Below, piece after piece: positions 43,853-53,799 of a DNA stretch of 64,000 nucleotides. Below the pieces are notes generated by a model. The model was not told the origin of the DNA. It saw only the letters and a list, made by a program, of their open reading frames with translations, and made no database searches. A program made the translations under genes and the position numbers. The DNA comes from Microbispora catharanthi (lineage in GTDB: Bacteria > Actinomycetota > Actinomycetes > Streptosporangiales > Streptosporangiaceae): NCBI RefSeq assembly GCF_006334915.2, contig NZ_VDMA02000014.1:186001-250000 (forward strand). The letters run 5' to 3'. Positions within the stretch are counted from its first letter, which is position 1. Each line of letters begins with the position of its first letter.

Positions 43853-45694
43853 ATGTGTGGAATCAGCGGCTGGGTGGACTACGGACGTGACCTTCGTCGC
43901 GAACGGGAGACCGTGCAGGCCATGACGGACACGATGGCGTGCCGGGGGCCCGACGCCGAGGGGATGTGGCTCGCTCCGCACGTCGCGTTCGGCCACCGGC
44001 GGCTGGCCATCATCGACATCGAGGGCGGGCGCCAGCCGATGGCCGCCGAAACCGGCGGCGATGTCGTGGCCGCGCTCACCTACAGCGGCGAGGTCTACAA
44101 CTTCAGGGAACTGCGCGCCGAGCTCACCCGGTGCGGGCACCGGTTCCGGACCCAGAGCGACACCGAGGTCGTCCTGGAGGCGTACCTCGAATGGGGTGAG
44201 GACTTCGTCTCCCGCCTCAACGGCATGTACGCCTTCGCCATCTGGGACGCGCGCCGCGAGGAGCTGCTTCTCGTGCGCGACCGTATGGGGATCAAGCCCC
44301 TGTACTACTACCCGACACCCAACGGGGTGCTGTTCGGCTCCGAGCCCAAGGCCGTCATGGCCAACCCGCTCGCCGAGCGCGTGATCGACGCCGACGGCCT
44401 GCGCGAGATCCTGGCCTTCGTCAAGACGCCGGAGAGCGCCGTCTTCCGGGGGATGTACGAGGTGCGGCCCGGCCAGGTGGTGAAGGTGCGGCGCGAGGGC
44501 CTGAGCAAGCGCCGCTACTGGCAGCTGGAGGCCCGCGAGCACACCGACGACCTGCAGACCACCATCCGGACGGTGCGGGAGCTGCTCGACGACATCATCG
44601 AGCGGCAGCTCATCTCCGACGTGCCGCTGTGCACGCTGCTGTCCGGCGGGCTCGACTCCAGCGCGGTCACCGCGCTCGCGGCCCGCGCGCTGGCCGGCCA
44701 GGGCGGGGTGCGGTCGTTCTCCGTCGACTTCGCCGGCTACAGCGAGAACTTCCAGGCCGACGACATGCGCGACACCCCGGACACGCCGTACGTCCACGAC
44801 GTCGTGCGGCACGTCGGCTCCGATCACACGGACATCGTGCTGGACTCGGCCGACCTCATGGATCCCGCCGTGCGTGCGGCCGTCCTGCGGGCGAGGGACC
44901 TCCCGCTCGGCATCGGCGACATGGACACCTCGCTCTACCTGCTCTTCAAGGCGATCAGGGGGCACTCGACGGTGGCGCTGTCGGGGGAGTCCGCCGACGA
45001 GGTGTTCGGCGGCTACCGGTGGTTCCACGATCCCGAGGCGGTCAACTCCGGCACCTTCCCGTGGCTCGCCATACAGGGCCAGACGGGCCTGTCCAGCCGG
45101 GGCGAGTTCCTGCACGAGGAACTGCTGCGCAAGCTCGACATCCCCGCCTACCGCGCGGACAGCTACCAGCGGGCGCTGGCCGAGGTGCCCCGGGTGCCGG
45201 GGGAGACCGGGCTGCAGAAGCGGATGCGGGAGGTCAGCTACCTGCACCTGACCCGGTTCGTGCAGATCCTGCTCGACCGCAAGGACCGCATGAGCATGGC
45301 CGTCGGGCTGGAGGTCCGGGTGCCGTTCTGCGACCACCGGCTGGTCGAGTACGTCTTCAACGCGCCCTGGGCAATGAAGACCTTCGACGGGCACGAGAAG
45401 AGCCTGCTGCGCGCGGCGACGGCCGACGTGCTGCCCCGGTCGGTGGTCGAGCGCCGCAAGGTGCCGTACCCCTCGACGCAGGACCCGGCGTACGAGCGTG
45501 CGCTGCGTGCCGAGGTGACCCGCGTGCTCGCCGGGGACCCGGCCATCGGCTGCCTGGTGGACGCGGGCAAGGTGCGCACGATGCTCGACCAGCCCATGGG
45601 CGCGGTCAGCCTGCAGGGCGCCCGGACGTCGCTGGAGGGCATCCTGCAGATGAACGCGTGGCTCGGCGCCTACGACGTGCGCCTCGCGATCTGA
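43853..45694 (+). CDS. asnB: Asparagine synthase (glutamine-hydrolysing)
   Basis: The 613-residue protein has the N-terminal Ntn glutaminase with nucleophile Cys2 (MCGI), RRLAIID and DRMGIKPLYY, and the synthetase domain with PPi loop SGGLDSS at residue 264. It converts aspartate, glutamine and ATP to asparagine. The oxyanion-hole motif reads YSGEVYNF with Ser (S78) where Asn (NGE) is usual, a variant I believe also occurs in other actinobacterial copies. It sits between xseB and xseA on the opposite strand, so it is an insertion into a normally contiguous pair. Some such enzymes amidate peptides or wall components rather than free aspartate. Confidence 0.9.
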   Translation: MCGISGWVDYGRDLRRERETVQAMTDTMACRGPDAEGMWLAPHVAFGHRRLAIIDIEGGRQPMAAETGGDVVAALTYSGEVYNFRELRAELTRCGHRFRTQSDTEVVLEAYLEWGEDFVSRLNGMYAFAIWDARREELLLVRDRMGIKPLYYYPTPNGVLFGSEPKAVMANPLAERVIDADGLREILAFVKTPESAVFRGMYEVRPGQVVKVRREGLSKRRYWQLEAREHTDDLQTTIRTVRELLDDIIERQLISDVPLCTLLSGGLDSSAVTALAARALAGQGGVRSFSVDFAGYSENFQADDMRDTPDTPYVHDVVRHVGSDHTDIVLDSADLMDPAVRAAVLRARDLPLGIGDMDTSLYLLFKAIRGHSTVALSGESADEVFGGYRWFHDPEAVNSGTFPWLAIQGQTGLSSRGEFLHEELLRKLDIPAYRADSYQRALAEVPRVPGETGLQKRMREVSYLHLTRFVQILLDRKDRMSMAVGLEVRVPFCDHRLVEYVFNAPWAMKTFDGHEKSLLRAATADVLPRSVVERRKVPYPSTQDPAYERALRAEVTRVLAGDPAIGCLVDAGKVRTMLDQPMGAVSLQGARTSLEGILQMNAWLGAYDVRLAI

Positions 45695-45741
45695 CCCGCT
45701 GCGGCCCGCGGCCCCCGCGGCCCGCGCGCCACGGCCCCGGT

Positions 45742-46947
45742 TCAGGCGTCCTGGGCGGTCACCGTCACGCGGTCGTCGGAGAAGCGGATCGTGAGCTCGT
45801 CACCCGGCTTGACGTCCCCGGCCAGGCGGACGACCTCTCCGGAGGGACGCTGCGCGATGGCGTAACCCCGCTCCAGGGTCGCTGCGGGGGAGAGGGCCAC
45901 GAGCCGGGCCCTGAGATGTTCCAGCGAGTCGGCCGAGCGGTCCAGGGACGCCGAAAGGCAGCGCCTGGACCGCTCGCGCAGCGCGTCGACCTGCTCGGCC
46001 CGCCGGTCGAGCTCCCGGACGGGATCGGCGAGCGACGGCCGGGAGCGCACGGACTCGAGCCAGGACATCTCGCGCTCGACCCAGCCCCGCAGCACCCGGC
46101 GGCCCCGGTCTCTGAGCTGGTGGACGAGCGTGAGCTGCTCGCCCACGTCGGGCACGACCTTCTTGGCCGCGTCCGTCGGGGTCGAGGCGCGCACGTCGGC
46201 CACGAGATCGAGCAGCGGACTGTCCTGCTCGTGGCCGATCGCGCTCACCACCGGCGTGCGGCAGGCCGCGACGGCCCGCACCAGCGACTCGTCGGAGAAC
46301 GGCAGCAGGTCCTCGAGGGAGCCGCCGCCCCTGGCGATGATGATCACGTCGACCTCGCGATCGGCGTCGAGCTTGCGCAGCGCCTCGGTCACCTCGCCCA
46401 CGGCGTACGACCCCTGGACGGCGACCTGCTCCACCTTGAAACGGACGGCGGGCCAGCGGCGGCGGGAGTTCTCCAGCACGTCACGCTCGGCCGCCGAGTC
46501 GCGCCCGCAGATGAGCCCGACGGTGCCCGGCAGGAACGGCAGCCGTCTCTTCCTGTCGACGTTGAACAGGCCCTCGCCCGCCAGCACCTGGCGGAGCCGT
46601 TCGAGCCGGGCCAGCAGTTCGCCGATGCCGACCGGACGGATCTCCAGGGCCGTGAACGCGAACGAGCCCTTGTTGACCCAGAAGTCCGGCTTGACGTGCA
46701 TCACGACGCGCGCGCCGTCGACGGGACGCGGCACGCTCGCCTCGTATACGCCCCGGGCGCAGGTGATCCGCGCCGAGACGTTCGCCACGGGATCGCGCAG
46801 CGTCAGGAAGACGGTGCCGCCCCTGGCGGTCAGCTCGGTGATCTGCCCTTCGACCCAGACGGTGCCCAGCTTGCCGATCCACTGGGCGACCATCTGCAGC
46901 ACCGACCTGATCGGCAGCGGCGCCTCCGGGGACGTCTTCGCGCTCAA
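45742..46947 (-). CDS. xseA: Exodeoxyribonuclease VII large subunit
   Basis: The 401-residue protein has the N-terminal OB fold ([11 protein letters not shown], then [19 protein letters not shown]), the catalytic domain ([52 protein letters not shown] with the acidic and His residues), coiled coils and a C-terminal segment. It forms ExoVII with XseB, digesting single-stranded DNA. It is intact, but separated from xseB by asnB. Confidence 0.95.
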   Translation of the reverse strand: MSAKTSPEAPLPIRSVLQMVAQWIGKLGTVWVEGQITELTARGGTVFLTLRDPVANVSARITCARGVYEASVPRPVDGARVVMHVKPDFWVNKGSFAFTALEIRPVGIGELLARLERLRQVLAGEGLFNVDRKRRLPFLPGTVGLICGRDSAAERDVLENSRRRWPAVRFKVEQVAVQGSYAVGEVTEALRKLDADREVDVIIIARGGGSLEDLLPFSDESLVRAVAACRTPVVSAIGHEQDSPLLDLVADVRASTPTDAAKKVVPDVGEQLTLVHQLRDRGRRVLRGWVEREMSWLESVRSRPSLADPVRELDRRAEQVDALRERSRRCLSASLDRSADSLEHLRARLVALSPAATLERGYAIAQRPSGEVVRLAGDVKPGDELTIRFSDDRVTVTAQDA

Positions 46948-47073
46948 ATGCCCTCCTCGCCTGGCCCGGCTCGCACCTGCAGGCTAGCCGTACCTGCCGA
47001 CAATCCGCAGACGGCCAGGCGGAGGACGCCTCACCCATCCGCCCGGCGTACGGCCGGGCGGGCGCGACCGGGA

Positions 47074-48060
47074 TCAGGACTCGGACTGGAGCTTGGACAG
47101 CCGGTTCTGGAACATCCGGACCACTTCGGGGCGGTTCAGGTGCGCCTGCTCGTAGTCCAGCAGCGCGTGCACCTGCTCGGCCGACTTGCCACGCATACGC
47201 GCCCGCAGCGACGCCACGGAGAGGTTCGCGTAGCCCGGCATCGGCTCCGCCGTCTCGGCGGTCGTCTCGTCCGTCGCCGGCTGTCCCACGGGCTGCTGAG
47301 CCGGCTCGGCCGCTGCGGCGACGGGCTGCTCCGCCGGCGCCTCGGCCGGGCTCTCCGGCGCCTTCGCGGCGGCGGGCTTCCTGCGGGTCCTGGTGGCCTT
47401 CGGCGCGGCGGTGGTCGTGCTCTCGGCACCGCTCGCGGCCTCGGCGGCTTCGGTCGTGGCCTTGCGGCGCGTGCGCGGCTTCTTGGCCTCGGCGGGCGCG
47501 GCCTCTTCCACGGTCTCCGTGGTCTCCGCGGTTCCAGCGGTTCCAGCGGTTTCGGTCGTCTCGGCGGTTCCGGCGGTGGCCTTGCGGCGGGTGCGCGGCT
47601 TCTTGGGCGCGGCGGTCCCGTCCGCTACCTCGGCGACGGCCGGGGGCTCGGCCTCGACGGGGGCGGCGGGCAGGTCGAGCTTCTCCGCCTCGGCGGCAGG
47701 GGCGGCCTCGGGCTTCGGCTCGGCGGCGGCCTCCACGTCCTCGACGGACGGAGTCTCAGCGGCCGGCGCCTCGGTCGTCACCGCCTCGGCCTGCTCAGCC
47801 TTCTCGTGCTTCTCGGTCTTGCTCGGGCGGGGGGCGAAGATGACGGGCTCCCGGCGCGCGGGCCGCTCCCCGGCGGCCTGCTCGGCGGCCTCCTCGGTCC
47901 GCGTGGCCTCGGCGGTCTCGGGACGTTCGCCGTCCTGCGCCTCGCCACCGGCGAAGCGCTCCTTGATGGTGGTCTTGATCTTGTCGCCGACCAGCAGCGC
48001 CTGTCCGACCCCGTTCAGAGCGGTCTGTAGCACTGTCGTTATTGCTCTAAGGACGGACAT
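47074..48060 (-). CDS. Ala/Glu-rich protein with basic KPRTRRK repeats (neighbour of ispH)
   Basis: The 328-residue protein has an N-terminal amphipathic region (MSVLRAITTVLQTALNGVGQ), a long Ala/Glu/Thr/Pro-rich disordered stretch, and three basic motifs (KKPRTRRKAT twice and KATRTRRKPA) like AT-hooks or histone-tail repeats. The compact C-terminus reads ANLSVASLRARMRGKSAEQV, followed by HALLDYEQAHLNRPEVVRMF. That C-terminus resembles the end of actinobacterial lipid-droplet-associated proteins encoded beside lytB/ispH in mycobacteria. Whether it binds DNA, lipid or both is not known. The ATG at 48060 follows GGGAG. It is divergent to ispH. Confidence 0.7.
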   Translation of the reverse strand: MSVLRAITTVLQTALNGVGQALLVGDKIKTTIKERFAGGEAQDGERPETAEATRTEEAAEQAAGERPARREPVIFAPRPSKTEKHEKAEQAEAVTTEAPAAETPSVEDVEAAAEPKPEAAPAAEAEKLDLPAAPVEAEPPAVAEVADGTAAPKKPRTRRKATAGTAETTETAGTAGTAETTETVEEAAPAEAKKPRTRRKATTEAAEAASGAESTTTAAPKATRTRRKPAAAKAPESPAEAPAEQPVAAAAEPAQQPVGQPATDETTAETAEPMPGYANLSVASLRARMRGKSAEQVHALLDYEQAHLNRPEVVRMFQNRLSKLQSES

Positions 48061-48149
48061 TTCTGCTCCCGGGGAGATGCGTATCTGGTACACCCAGTCT
48101 TGCAAGACCAGGGTCAAGGGGCGGCTCGCGTTCCACATAGCATAGGAAC

Positions 48150-49115
48150 ATGGACGTGCAGACCTCAGCGACCCGCCGTGTCCTGGTCGCCAAGCCCCGC
48201 GGCTACTGCGCGGGTGTCGACCGCGCGGTGCAGGCGGTCGAGCGGGCGTTGGAGCAGTATGGCGCGCCAATCTACGTTCGCAAGCAGATCGTGCACAACA
48301 CCCACGTCGTGAAGACGCTGGAGGAGCGCGGCGCCGTCTTCGTGGAGGAGACCGAGGAGGTCCCCGAGGGCGCCATCGTCGTCTTCTCCGCGCACGGTGT
48401 CGCGCCCGCCGTGCACGAGGAGGCCGCGAGCCGCCGTCTCCGGACGATCGACGCGACGTGCCCGCTGGTGACCAAGGTGCACAACGAGGCCAAGAGGTTC
48501 GCGGCCAAGGACTACGACATCCTGCTCATCGGGCACGAGGGGCACGAGGAGGTCGAGGGCACCGCCGGTGAGGCGCCCGAGCACATCCAGCTCGTGGACG
48601 GGCTCGACGGCGTCGAGAACGTGTCCGTACGGGATCCGGAGAGGGTGGTCTGGCTCTCCCAGACGACCCTCTCGGTGGACGAGACCACCGAGACGGTCGC
48701 CCGGCTGCGGGGGCGGTTCCCCAACCTCATCGACCCGCCGAGCGACGACATCTGCTACGCCACGTCCAACAGGCAGACGGCCGTCAAGCAGATCGCCGCC
48801 GAGTCGGACCTGGTCATCGTCGTCGGCTCGGCCAACTCCTCCAACTCCAAGCGGCTCGTCGAGGTAGCCAAGGACTACGGCGCCGCCGCGTCCTACCTCG
48901 TCGACGACGCCTCGTTCGTGCGGGACGAGTGGCTGGAGGGCGTGCGCACGGTCGGCCTGACCAGTGGCGCCTCCGTCCCGGAGGAACTCGTGCGGGCAGT
49001 GCTCGCCAAGCTGGCCGGCCACGGTTTCACCGAGGTCGAGGAGGTCGAGTCGGTGCAGGAGAGCATGCGGTTCGCCCTGCCCCACGAACTCCGCAAGGAC
49101 CTCCGCACGGTCTAG
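48150..49115 (+). CDS. ispH: 4-hydroxy-3-methylbut-2-enyl diphosphate reductase
   Basis: The 321-residue IspH (LytB) catalyses the last step of the MEP isoprenoid pathway, reducing HMBPP to IPP and DMAPP. The three cysteines that hold the iron-sulfur cluster are C20 (GYCAGV), C104 (ATCPLV) and C202 (ICYATSN). Conserved substrate residues in VHNTHVV and the SANSSNS motif are present. The prenyl transferase at 7213 in the same block would use its products. Confidence 0.96.
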   Translation: MDVQTSATRRVLVAKPRGYCAGVDRAVQAVERALEQYGAPIYVRKQIVHNTHVVKTLEERGAVFVEETEEVPEGAIVVFSAHGVAPAVHEEAASRRLRTIDATCPLVTKVHNEAKRFAAKDYDILLIGHEGHEEVEGTAGEAPEHIQLVDGLDGVENVSVRDPERVVWLSQTTLSVDETTETVARLRGRFPNLIDPPSDDICYATSNRQTAVKQIAAESDLVIVVGSANSSNSKRLVEVAKDYGAAASYLVDDASFVRDEWLEGVRTVGLTSGASVPEELVRAVLAKLAGHGFTEVEEVESVQESMRFALPHELRKDLRTV

Positions 49116-49139
49116 CCCAGGTGCGGCGCGAATCCGGGT

Positions 49140-49640
49140 TCACTCGTCGGCGGCCCTGCCGTACACGCGGGGCTCGAAGTAGCCCTCCGGCTCCGGGTCG
49201 AACGTGCGGACGCGCCCACGGCGCGAACGGAAGCGGGAGGCCGGAGTCGGTGTGGGCGCGGGCGCGCCGCGCAGCTCCCTCAGGCTGGCGGGCAGGCCGC
49301 GCACCCACGCGATGCCCAGCGCCAGAGCGGACCCGAGGAACAGCCACGGCGCGCCGGACGACAGCGCGGTGAACATCCCGAGCCCGAACGTCTGGAGCAT
49401 CGAGCCCGAGCTGAGCGCCCGCACGAGTTCCACCAGCAGCGCCGCGACGAAGAAGACCAGCGGAGGCGTCACCACCAGCGGCAGCAGGTCCCGGGGACGC
49501 ACCAGCAGGACCGCGGCGAGGCAACCAGCCACGAACGCGGGCCCGGGCAGGAACGGCATGCCCACCAGAGTGATCACGAAGAGCATGACGATCGCCCCCC
49601 GAGCGGTCAGCCGCAGCCCCGCTCGACCGGTGCCTGTCAT
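49140..49640 (-). CDS. DUF6542-type membrane protein
   Basis: The 166-residue protein has about four TM helices in residues 12-112 (RGAIVMLFVITLVGMPFL and onwards) and a polar C-terminal tail with RSRRGRVRTFDPEPEGYFEP. It matches the small membrane protein found between ispH and ychF in mycobacteria (DUF6542). Its function is unknown. It converges on ispH and lies 10 bp after the end of rmuC on the same strand. Confidence 0.75.
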   Translation of the reverse strand: MTGTGRAGLRLTARGAIVMLFVITLVGMPFLPGPAFVAGCLAAVLLVRPRDLLPLVVTPPLVFFVAALLVELVRALSSGSMLQTFGLGMFTALSSGAPWLFLGSALALGIAWVRGLPASLRELRGAPAPTPTPASRFRSRRGRVRTFDPEPEGYFEPRVYGRAADE

Positions 49641-49650
49641 CGGGCCCCCC

Positions 49651-50973
49651 TTACGACAAGTCTCGCGTCAATTTACCGTTCTGACGATGCGGGGGAGGGG
49701 GGCTTACCCGCTCTTCACCTTCGAGTTCGGGGATGGCGACCGGCCGGGGGACCTCCTCCACCGCCGACGGGGCGTCGAGCGGGTAGTCCACCAGACCGAG
49801 GTCGTTCATCCTCCGCGCGCTGACCAGGACCCTGCTCTCCAGCGAGCCGACCGTCTGGTTGTACGCGGTGACCGCTCTCGTGAGCGCCTTGCCCAGGCCG
49901 TCCACGTGCCGTCCGAGGCCGCCGAGCCGCTCGTACAGTTCCTTGCCCAGATCGAAGACGGCCTTGGCGTTCTCGCTGACCGAGGTCTGCTGCCAGGCGT
50001 ACTGCGCGGTGCGGAGCATCGTGACGAGCGTCGTGGGAGTGGCGATGTGGACGCGCCTGCGCATCGCGTACTCCAGCAGCCCCGGGTCGCGCTCCAGCGC
50101 GGGCGCGAGGAACGCCTCGCCGGGGATGAACAGGACCACGAACTCGGGCGACGGATTGAACGCCTGCCAGTAGGACTTGGCGGCTAACCGGTCCACGTGC
50201 TCGCGCACGTGCCGCGCGTGGGCGTCCAGCCGGGCCGAGGCGAACTCGGGATCGGTGGCCTCGGCCGCCTCCAGGTAGGCCGCGAGCGAGACCTTCGCGT
50301 CCACGATGACGTTCTTGCCGCCGCTGAGCCGTACGACCATGTCGGGCCGGACCACGCCGTCGCGGGTGACGGCGCTCACCTGCTCGTCGAAGTCGCAGAA
50401 GCGGGCCATCCCGGCGATCTCCGCCACCCGGCGCAGCTGCAGCTCACCCCACCGTCCCCGGGCCTCCGGCCGCTGGAGCGCCCGTACCAGCGCGTCCGTC
50501 TGGGCCTTGAGCCGATCGGAGCTCTCCCGTACGAACTCCATCTGCTTGCTCAGCTCCGCGCGGGCGGCACGGGCGCCCGACTCGCTCTCCCTGAGCTGGC
50601 TCTCCACCTTGGAGAGCGTCTCCCGCAGCGGCGCGACCAGGTTCTCGACCGCCTGCCTGCGCTGGTCGAGGTCCCCGGCCGCCTCGGCCCTCGTGGTGTT
50701 CAGCCGGTTCTCGGCGAGTTCGAGGAAACGCAGGTTGGCCACGTCGAGGGCGTGTGCGGAGATGGCCTGGAACCGCTCGGTGAGCTGGTTCTCCATGTAG
50801 GCCACCTTGTCCTCGGCCGCCCGCGTCCGCGCCTCGGCCTCGGCCACCCTGGCGGCCCCCTGGGCGGTACGGCCCGCGGTCCGCATCCCGGCCAGGGCCG
50901 CTCCGACCACGACGCCGATCACCAGTCCCAGTGCGAGAGCCACGACATCCACGGTCTGGATGATTTCAGGCAT
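49651..50973 (-). CDS. rmuC: RmuC-family DNA recombination protein
   Basis: The 440-residue protein has a TM helix at residues 9-30, a long coiled coil (to about residue 190), and a RmuC nuclease-like domain (RGRWGELQLRRVAEIAGM, VIVDAKVSLAAYLEA, IPGEAFLAPAL, ATPTTLVTMLRTAQYAW). RmuC limits inversions and anti-phage or recombination events in E. coli. The ATG at 50973 is chosen because the TM and coiled coil start there. It is divergent from ychF with an 88-bp gap. Confidence 0.92.
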   Translation of the reverse strand: MPEIIQTVDVVALALGLVIGVVVGAALAGMRTAGRTAQGAARVAEAEARTRAAEDKVAYMENQLTERFQAISAHALDVANLRFLELAENRLNTTRAEAAGDLDQRRQAVENLVAPLRETLSKVESQLRESESGARAARAELSKQMEFVRESSDRLKAQTDALVRALQRPEARGRWGELQLRRVAEIAGMARFCDFDEQVSAVTRDGVVRPDMVVRLSGGKNVIVDAKVSLAAYLEAAEATDPEFASARLDAHARHVREHVDRLAAKSYWQAFNPSPEFVVLFIPGEAFLAPALERDPGLLEYAMRRRVHIATPTTLVTMLRTAQYAWQQTSVSENAKAVFDLGKELYERLGGLGRHVDGLGKALTRAVTAYNQTVGSLESRVLVSARRMNDLGLVDYPLDAPSAVEEVPRPVAIPELEGEERVSPPPPHRQNGKLTRDLS

Positions 50974-51061
50974 TGGCGTGCCAAACAGGGAGGCGCGCCT
51001 GGGAGCGGGCCGAGGCCGTCGATGTCCGGCGCACCCTCCGAGGCCCCTAAACTCGTGGTAC

Positions 51062-52150
<1,089 letters not shown>

Positions 52151-52170
52151 ACCGGCCCTGTCCGCCCTGC

Positions 52171-52454
52171 TCATGCCTTCGGGGGCTCGTTCCGGGGCAC
52201 ATCTGGGGCACACGACCAGGCGTCATCTACCGCTCGGCGAGTCCGTTCCTCGGAGTCCGGCATCAGGTGACCATAGGTCGAGAGAACGAGGTTGGCGTTC
52301 TCGTGCCCCAGACGTTCGGCCACGACGATGACCGATTCATCCTGCATCAGGGTTCCGCCTCGGCATGGCGTCAGCCAGCGCCCGCACCTGGTCTACGGTC
52401 AGCGGGACGATCCGTTCCCGATGCGCGGTCGGCAACGTCAGCCGGACGACGGGC
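52171..52454 (-). pseudogene. Tyrosine recombinase/integrase remnant
   Basis: Two integrase pieces are readable on the minus strand. The first is VVRLTLPTAHRERIVPLTVD, followed by QVRALADAMPRR (core-domain start), upstream. Then, after a frame change, comes VVAERLGHENANLVLSTYGH, followed by LMPDSEERTRRAVDDAW, which holds the catalytic His (LGH) and nucleophile Tyr (STYGH). The catalytic Arg and the HxxR region, about 90 residues, are missing at the junction near 52340. So the gene has an internal deletion with a frameshift and no functional product is expected. Confidence 0.8.
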
Positions 52455-52804
52455 GAGCGGGTGACGGACTCGCACGTGCGGTCGGCGAGGTGAACAGCCG
52501 GCTGCGGCGCGACGAGTTCACCAGCGTGATTGTCGTCAGCCTGACGGATGTCGGCGGTTCGTGGCTGTGATGTGGGGGTGCAGCGCAACGCTCTGCTCCG
52601 TCCTGTTCCTCCGGAACGCGGAAGATGAAACCGCTGAAACGCAAAATCCCAGCTCACAAGCGGCGCCGGAGGTTTGCCGCAGCAGAGACGGGATGGACAG
52701 CCAAGGGCGTGGCTGTACGCCTACGAGCCAGCCATCGAGGCGTGACATGTCGATCGAAGGTAAGATCACCGCGCCCCAATCCTGGGCTAACTTGTGGAGA
52801 ACCC

Positions 52805-53506
52805 GTGTCTCAGCCCCCATACGACTCGCGGGGATACCCGGACATAGACAGCCAATCTCGCCCGCCATACGCGGAGTCAGACGGCCAGCCCGAATACCAG
52901 GACAGCGGCCAACCGCCCGACCCCGCCTACCCCAGGCCTTCGACGTCTCCACCAACAAGGCGCGACGTCAGCAGGATCATCCTCATCGTTCTTGCCGGGC
53001 TGGCCATTGCCGTCGGTAGCGCTGCTGTCTTCAAGGACCACATCCAGCGCAGTGTGCAGACGCACGTCGTCGAACCGAAGACACTCAACGGTCGGCCCAA
53101 GTTCGTGGACACCGATTTTCGGGCGCTCGCCGACCAGACGGCTGCCGATGTGAAGAAGGGGATACCGGAAGCGACTGGCGTATTCACTGCCTACTATGGC
53201 GACCCGACAAGCCTGGTCATGATCGTCGGCCTGTCAGCTCACATCACCGCCCAGGACGCGAAAGCCAGACAGCTCATCGCCATCGTGGCCGACGGGCTGA
53301 AGGTCACCAACGTGAAGCCAGTCGAGCCGGGTCCGCTCGGTGGCGTCGCTAAATGTGGCGACGCTAGTGTCGCCGGCTTTCCGAGTGGCGTCTGCACCTG
53401 GGCCGACAGTGACACCATGGGGATGATCTTGATTTACCTCAAGTCTGGTGATCAGGCTGCGGCCGAATTCGTAAAGCTGCGCAGTGAGATCGAGCAGCGC
53501 AACTGA
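52805..53506 (+). CDS. Membrane-anchored protein of unknown function, element cargo
   Basis: The 233-residue protein has a Pro/Gln/Tyr/Asp-rich cytoplasmic N-terminus (residues 1-60), one TM helix (RIILIVLAGLAIAVGSAAVF) and an extracytoplasmic domain with two cysteines (KCGDAS, GVCTWAD) that may form a disulfide. No family recognised. I start it at the GTG at 52805, which follows GGAGA at 52796-52800; an upstream extension would be Arg-rich and atypical. It is less GC-rich than the core genes and lies between att copies 1 and 2. Confidence 0.75.
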   Translation: MSQPPYDSRGYPDIDSQSRPPYAESDGQPEYQDSGQPPDPAYPRPSTSPPTRRDVSRIILIVLAGLAIAVGSAAVFKDHIQRSVQTHVVEPKTLNGRPKFVDTDFRALADQTAADVKKGIPEATGVFTAYYGDPTSLVMIVGLSAHITAQDAKARQLIAIVADGLKVTNVKPVEPGPLGGVAKCGDASVAGFPSGVCTWADSDTMGMILIYLKSGDQAAAEFVKLRSEIEQRN

Positions 53507-53694
53507 CCCCGTCGAGCCACCTTGCCCCGCAGGGTCCAGGACGCAGCATGATCAGAGGAACGCTGGCCGCTGGGGGCACGTACGGGGCGCAAGACACCGT
53601 GAAACGTCGGCAACGAACGACCACCGACGTGAGACCAGAAGACCGCGCGACCAGCACGGAGAGCTCCGCACGCAGATCACCTGAGCGACGGTCA

Positions 53695-53715
53695 GAGTTC
53701 CGCTTCAACGTCTGA
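53695..53715 (+). repeat. Attachment-site repeat, copy 2
   Basis: This is identical over 21 bp to the last 21 bp of ychF, followed by CCC as in copy 3. It is not part of a gene. Upstream TCAG is also shared with copy 3, so copies 2 and 3 resemble each other over about 27 bp with one mismatch. Confidence 0.75.
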
Positions 53716-53799
53716 CCCGGCGCGAGACCGCTCAGGCGGCCGGCCGGGTCCGCGCCGCGGGTTGCGGCGCGGACACGGCCGACCGGTGTCACCGCCGGT

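Noticed and set aside
52561-52804. An excisionase or replication gene inside the first element segment
   Set aside because: No helix-turn-helix or other motif could be read in any frame; only integrase remnants and the membrane protein are supported.
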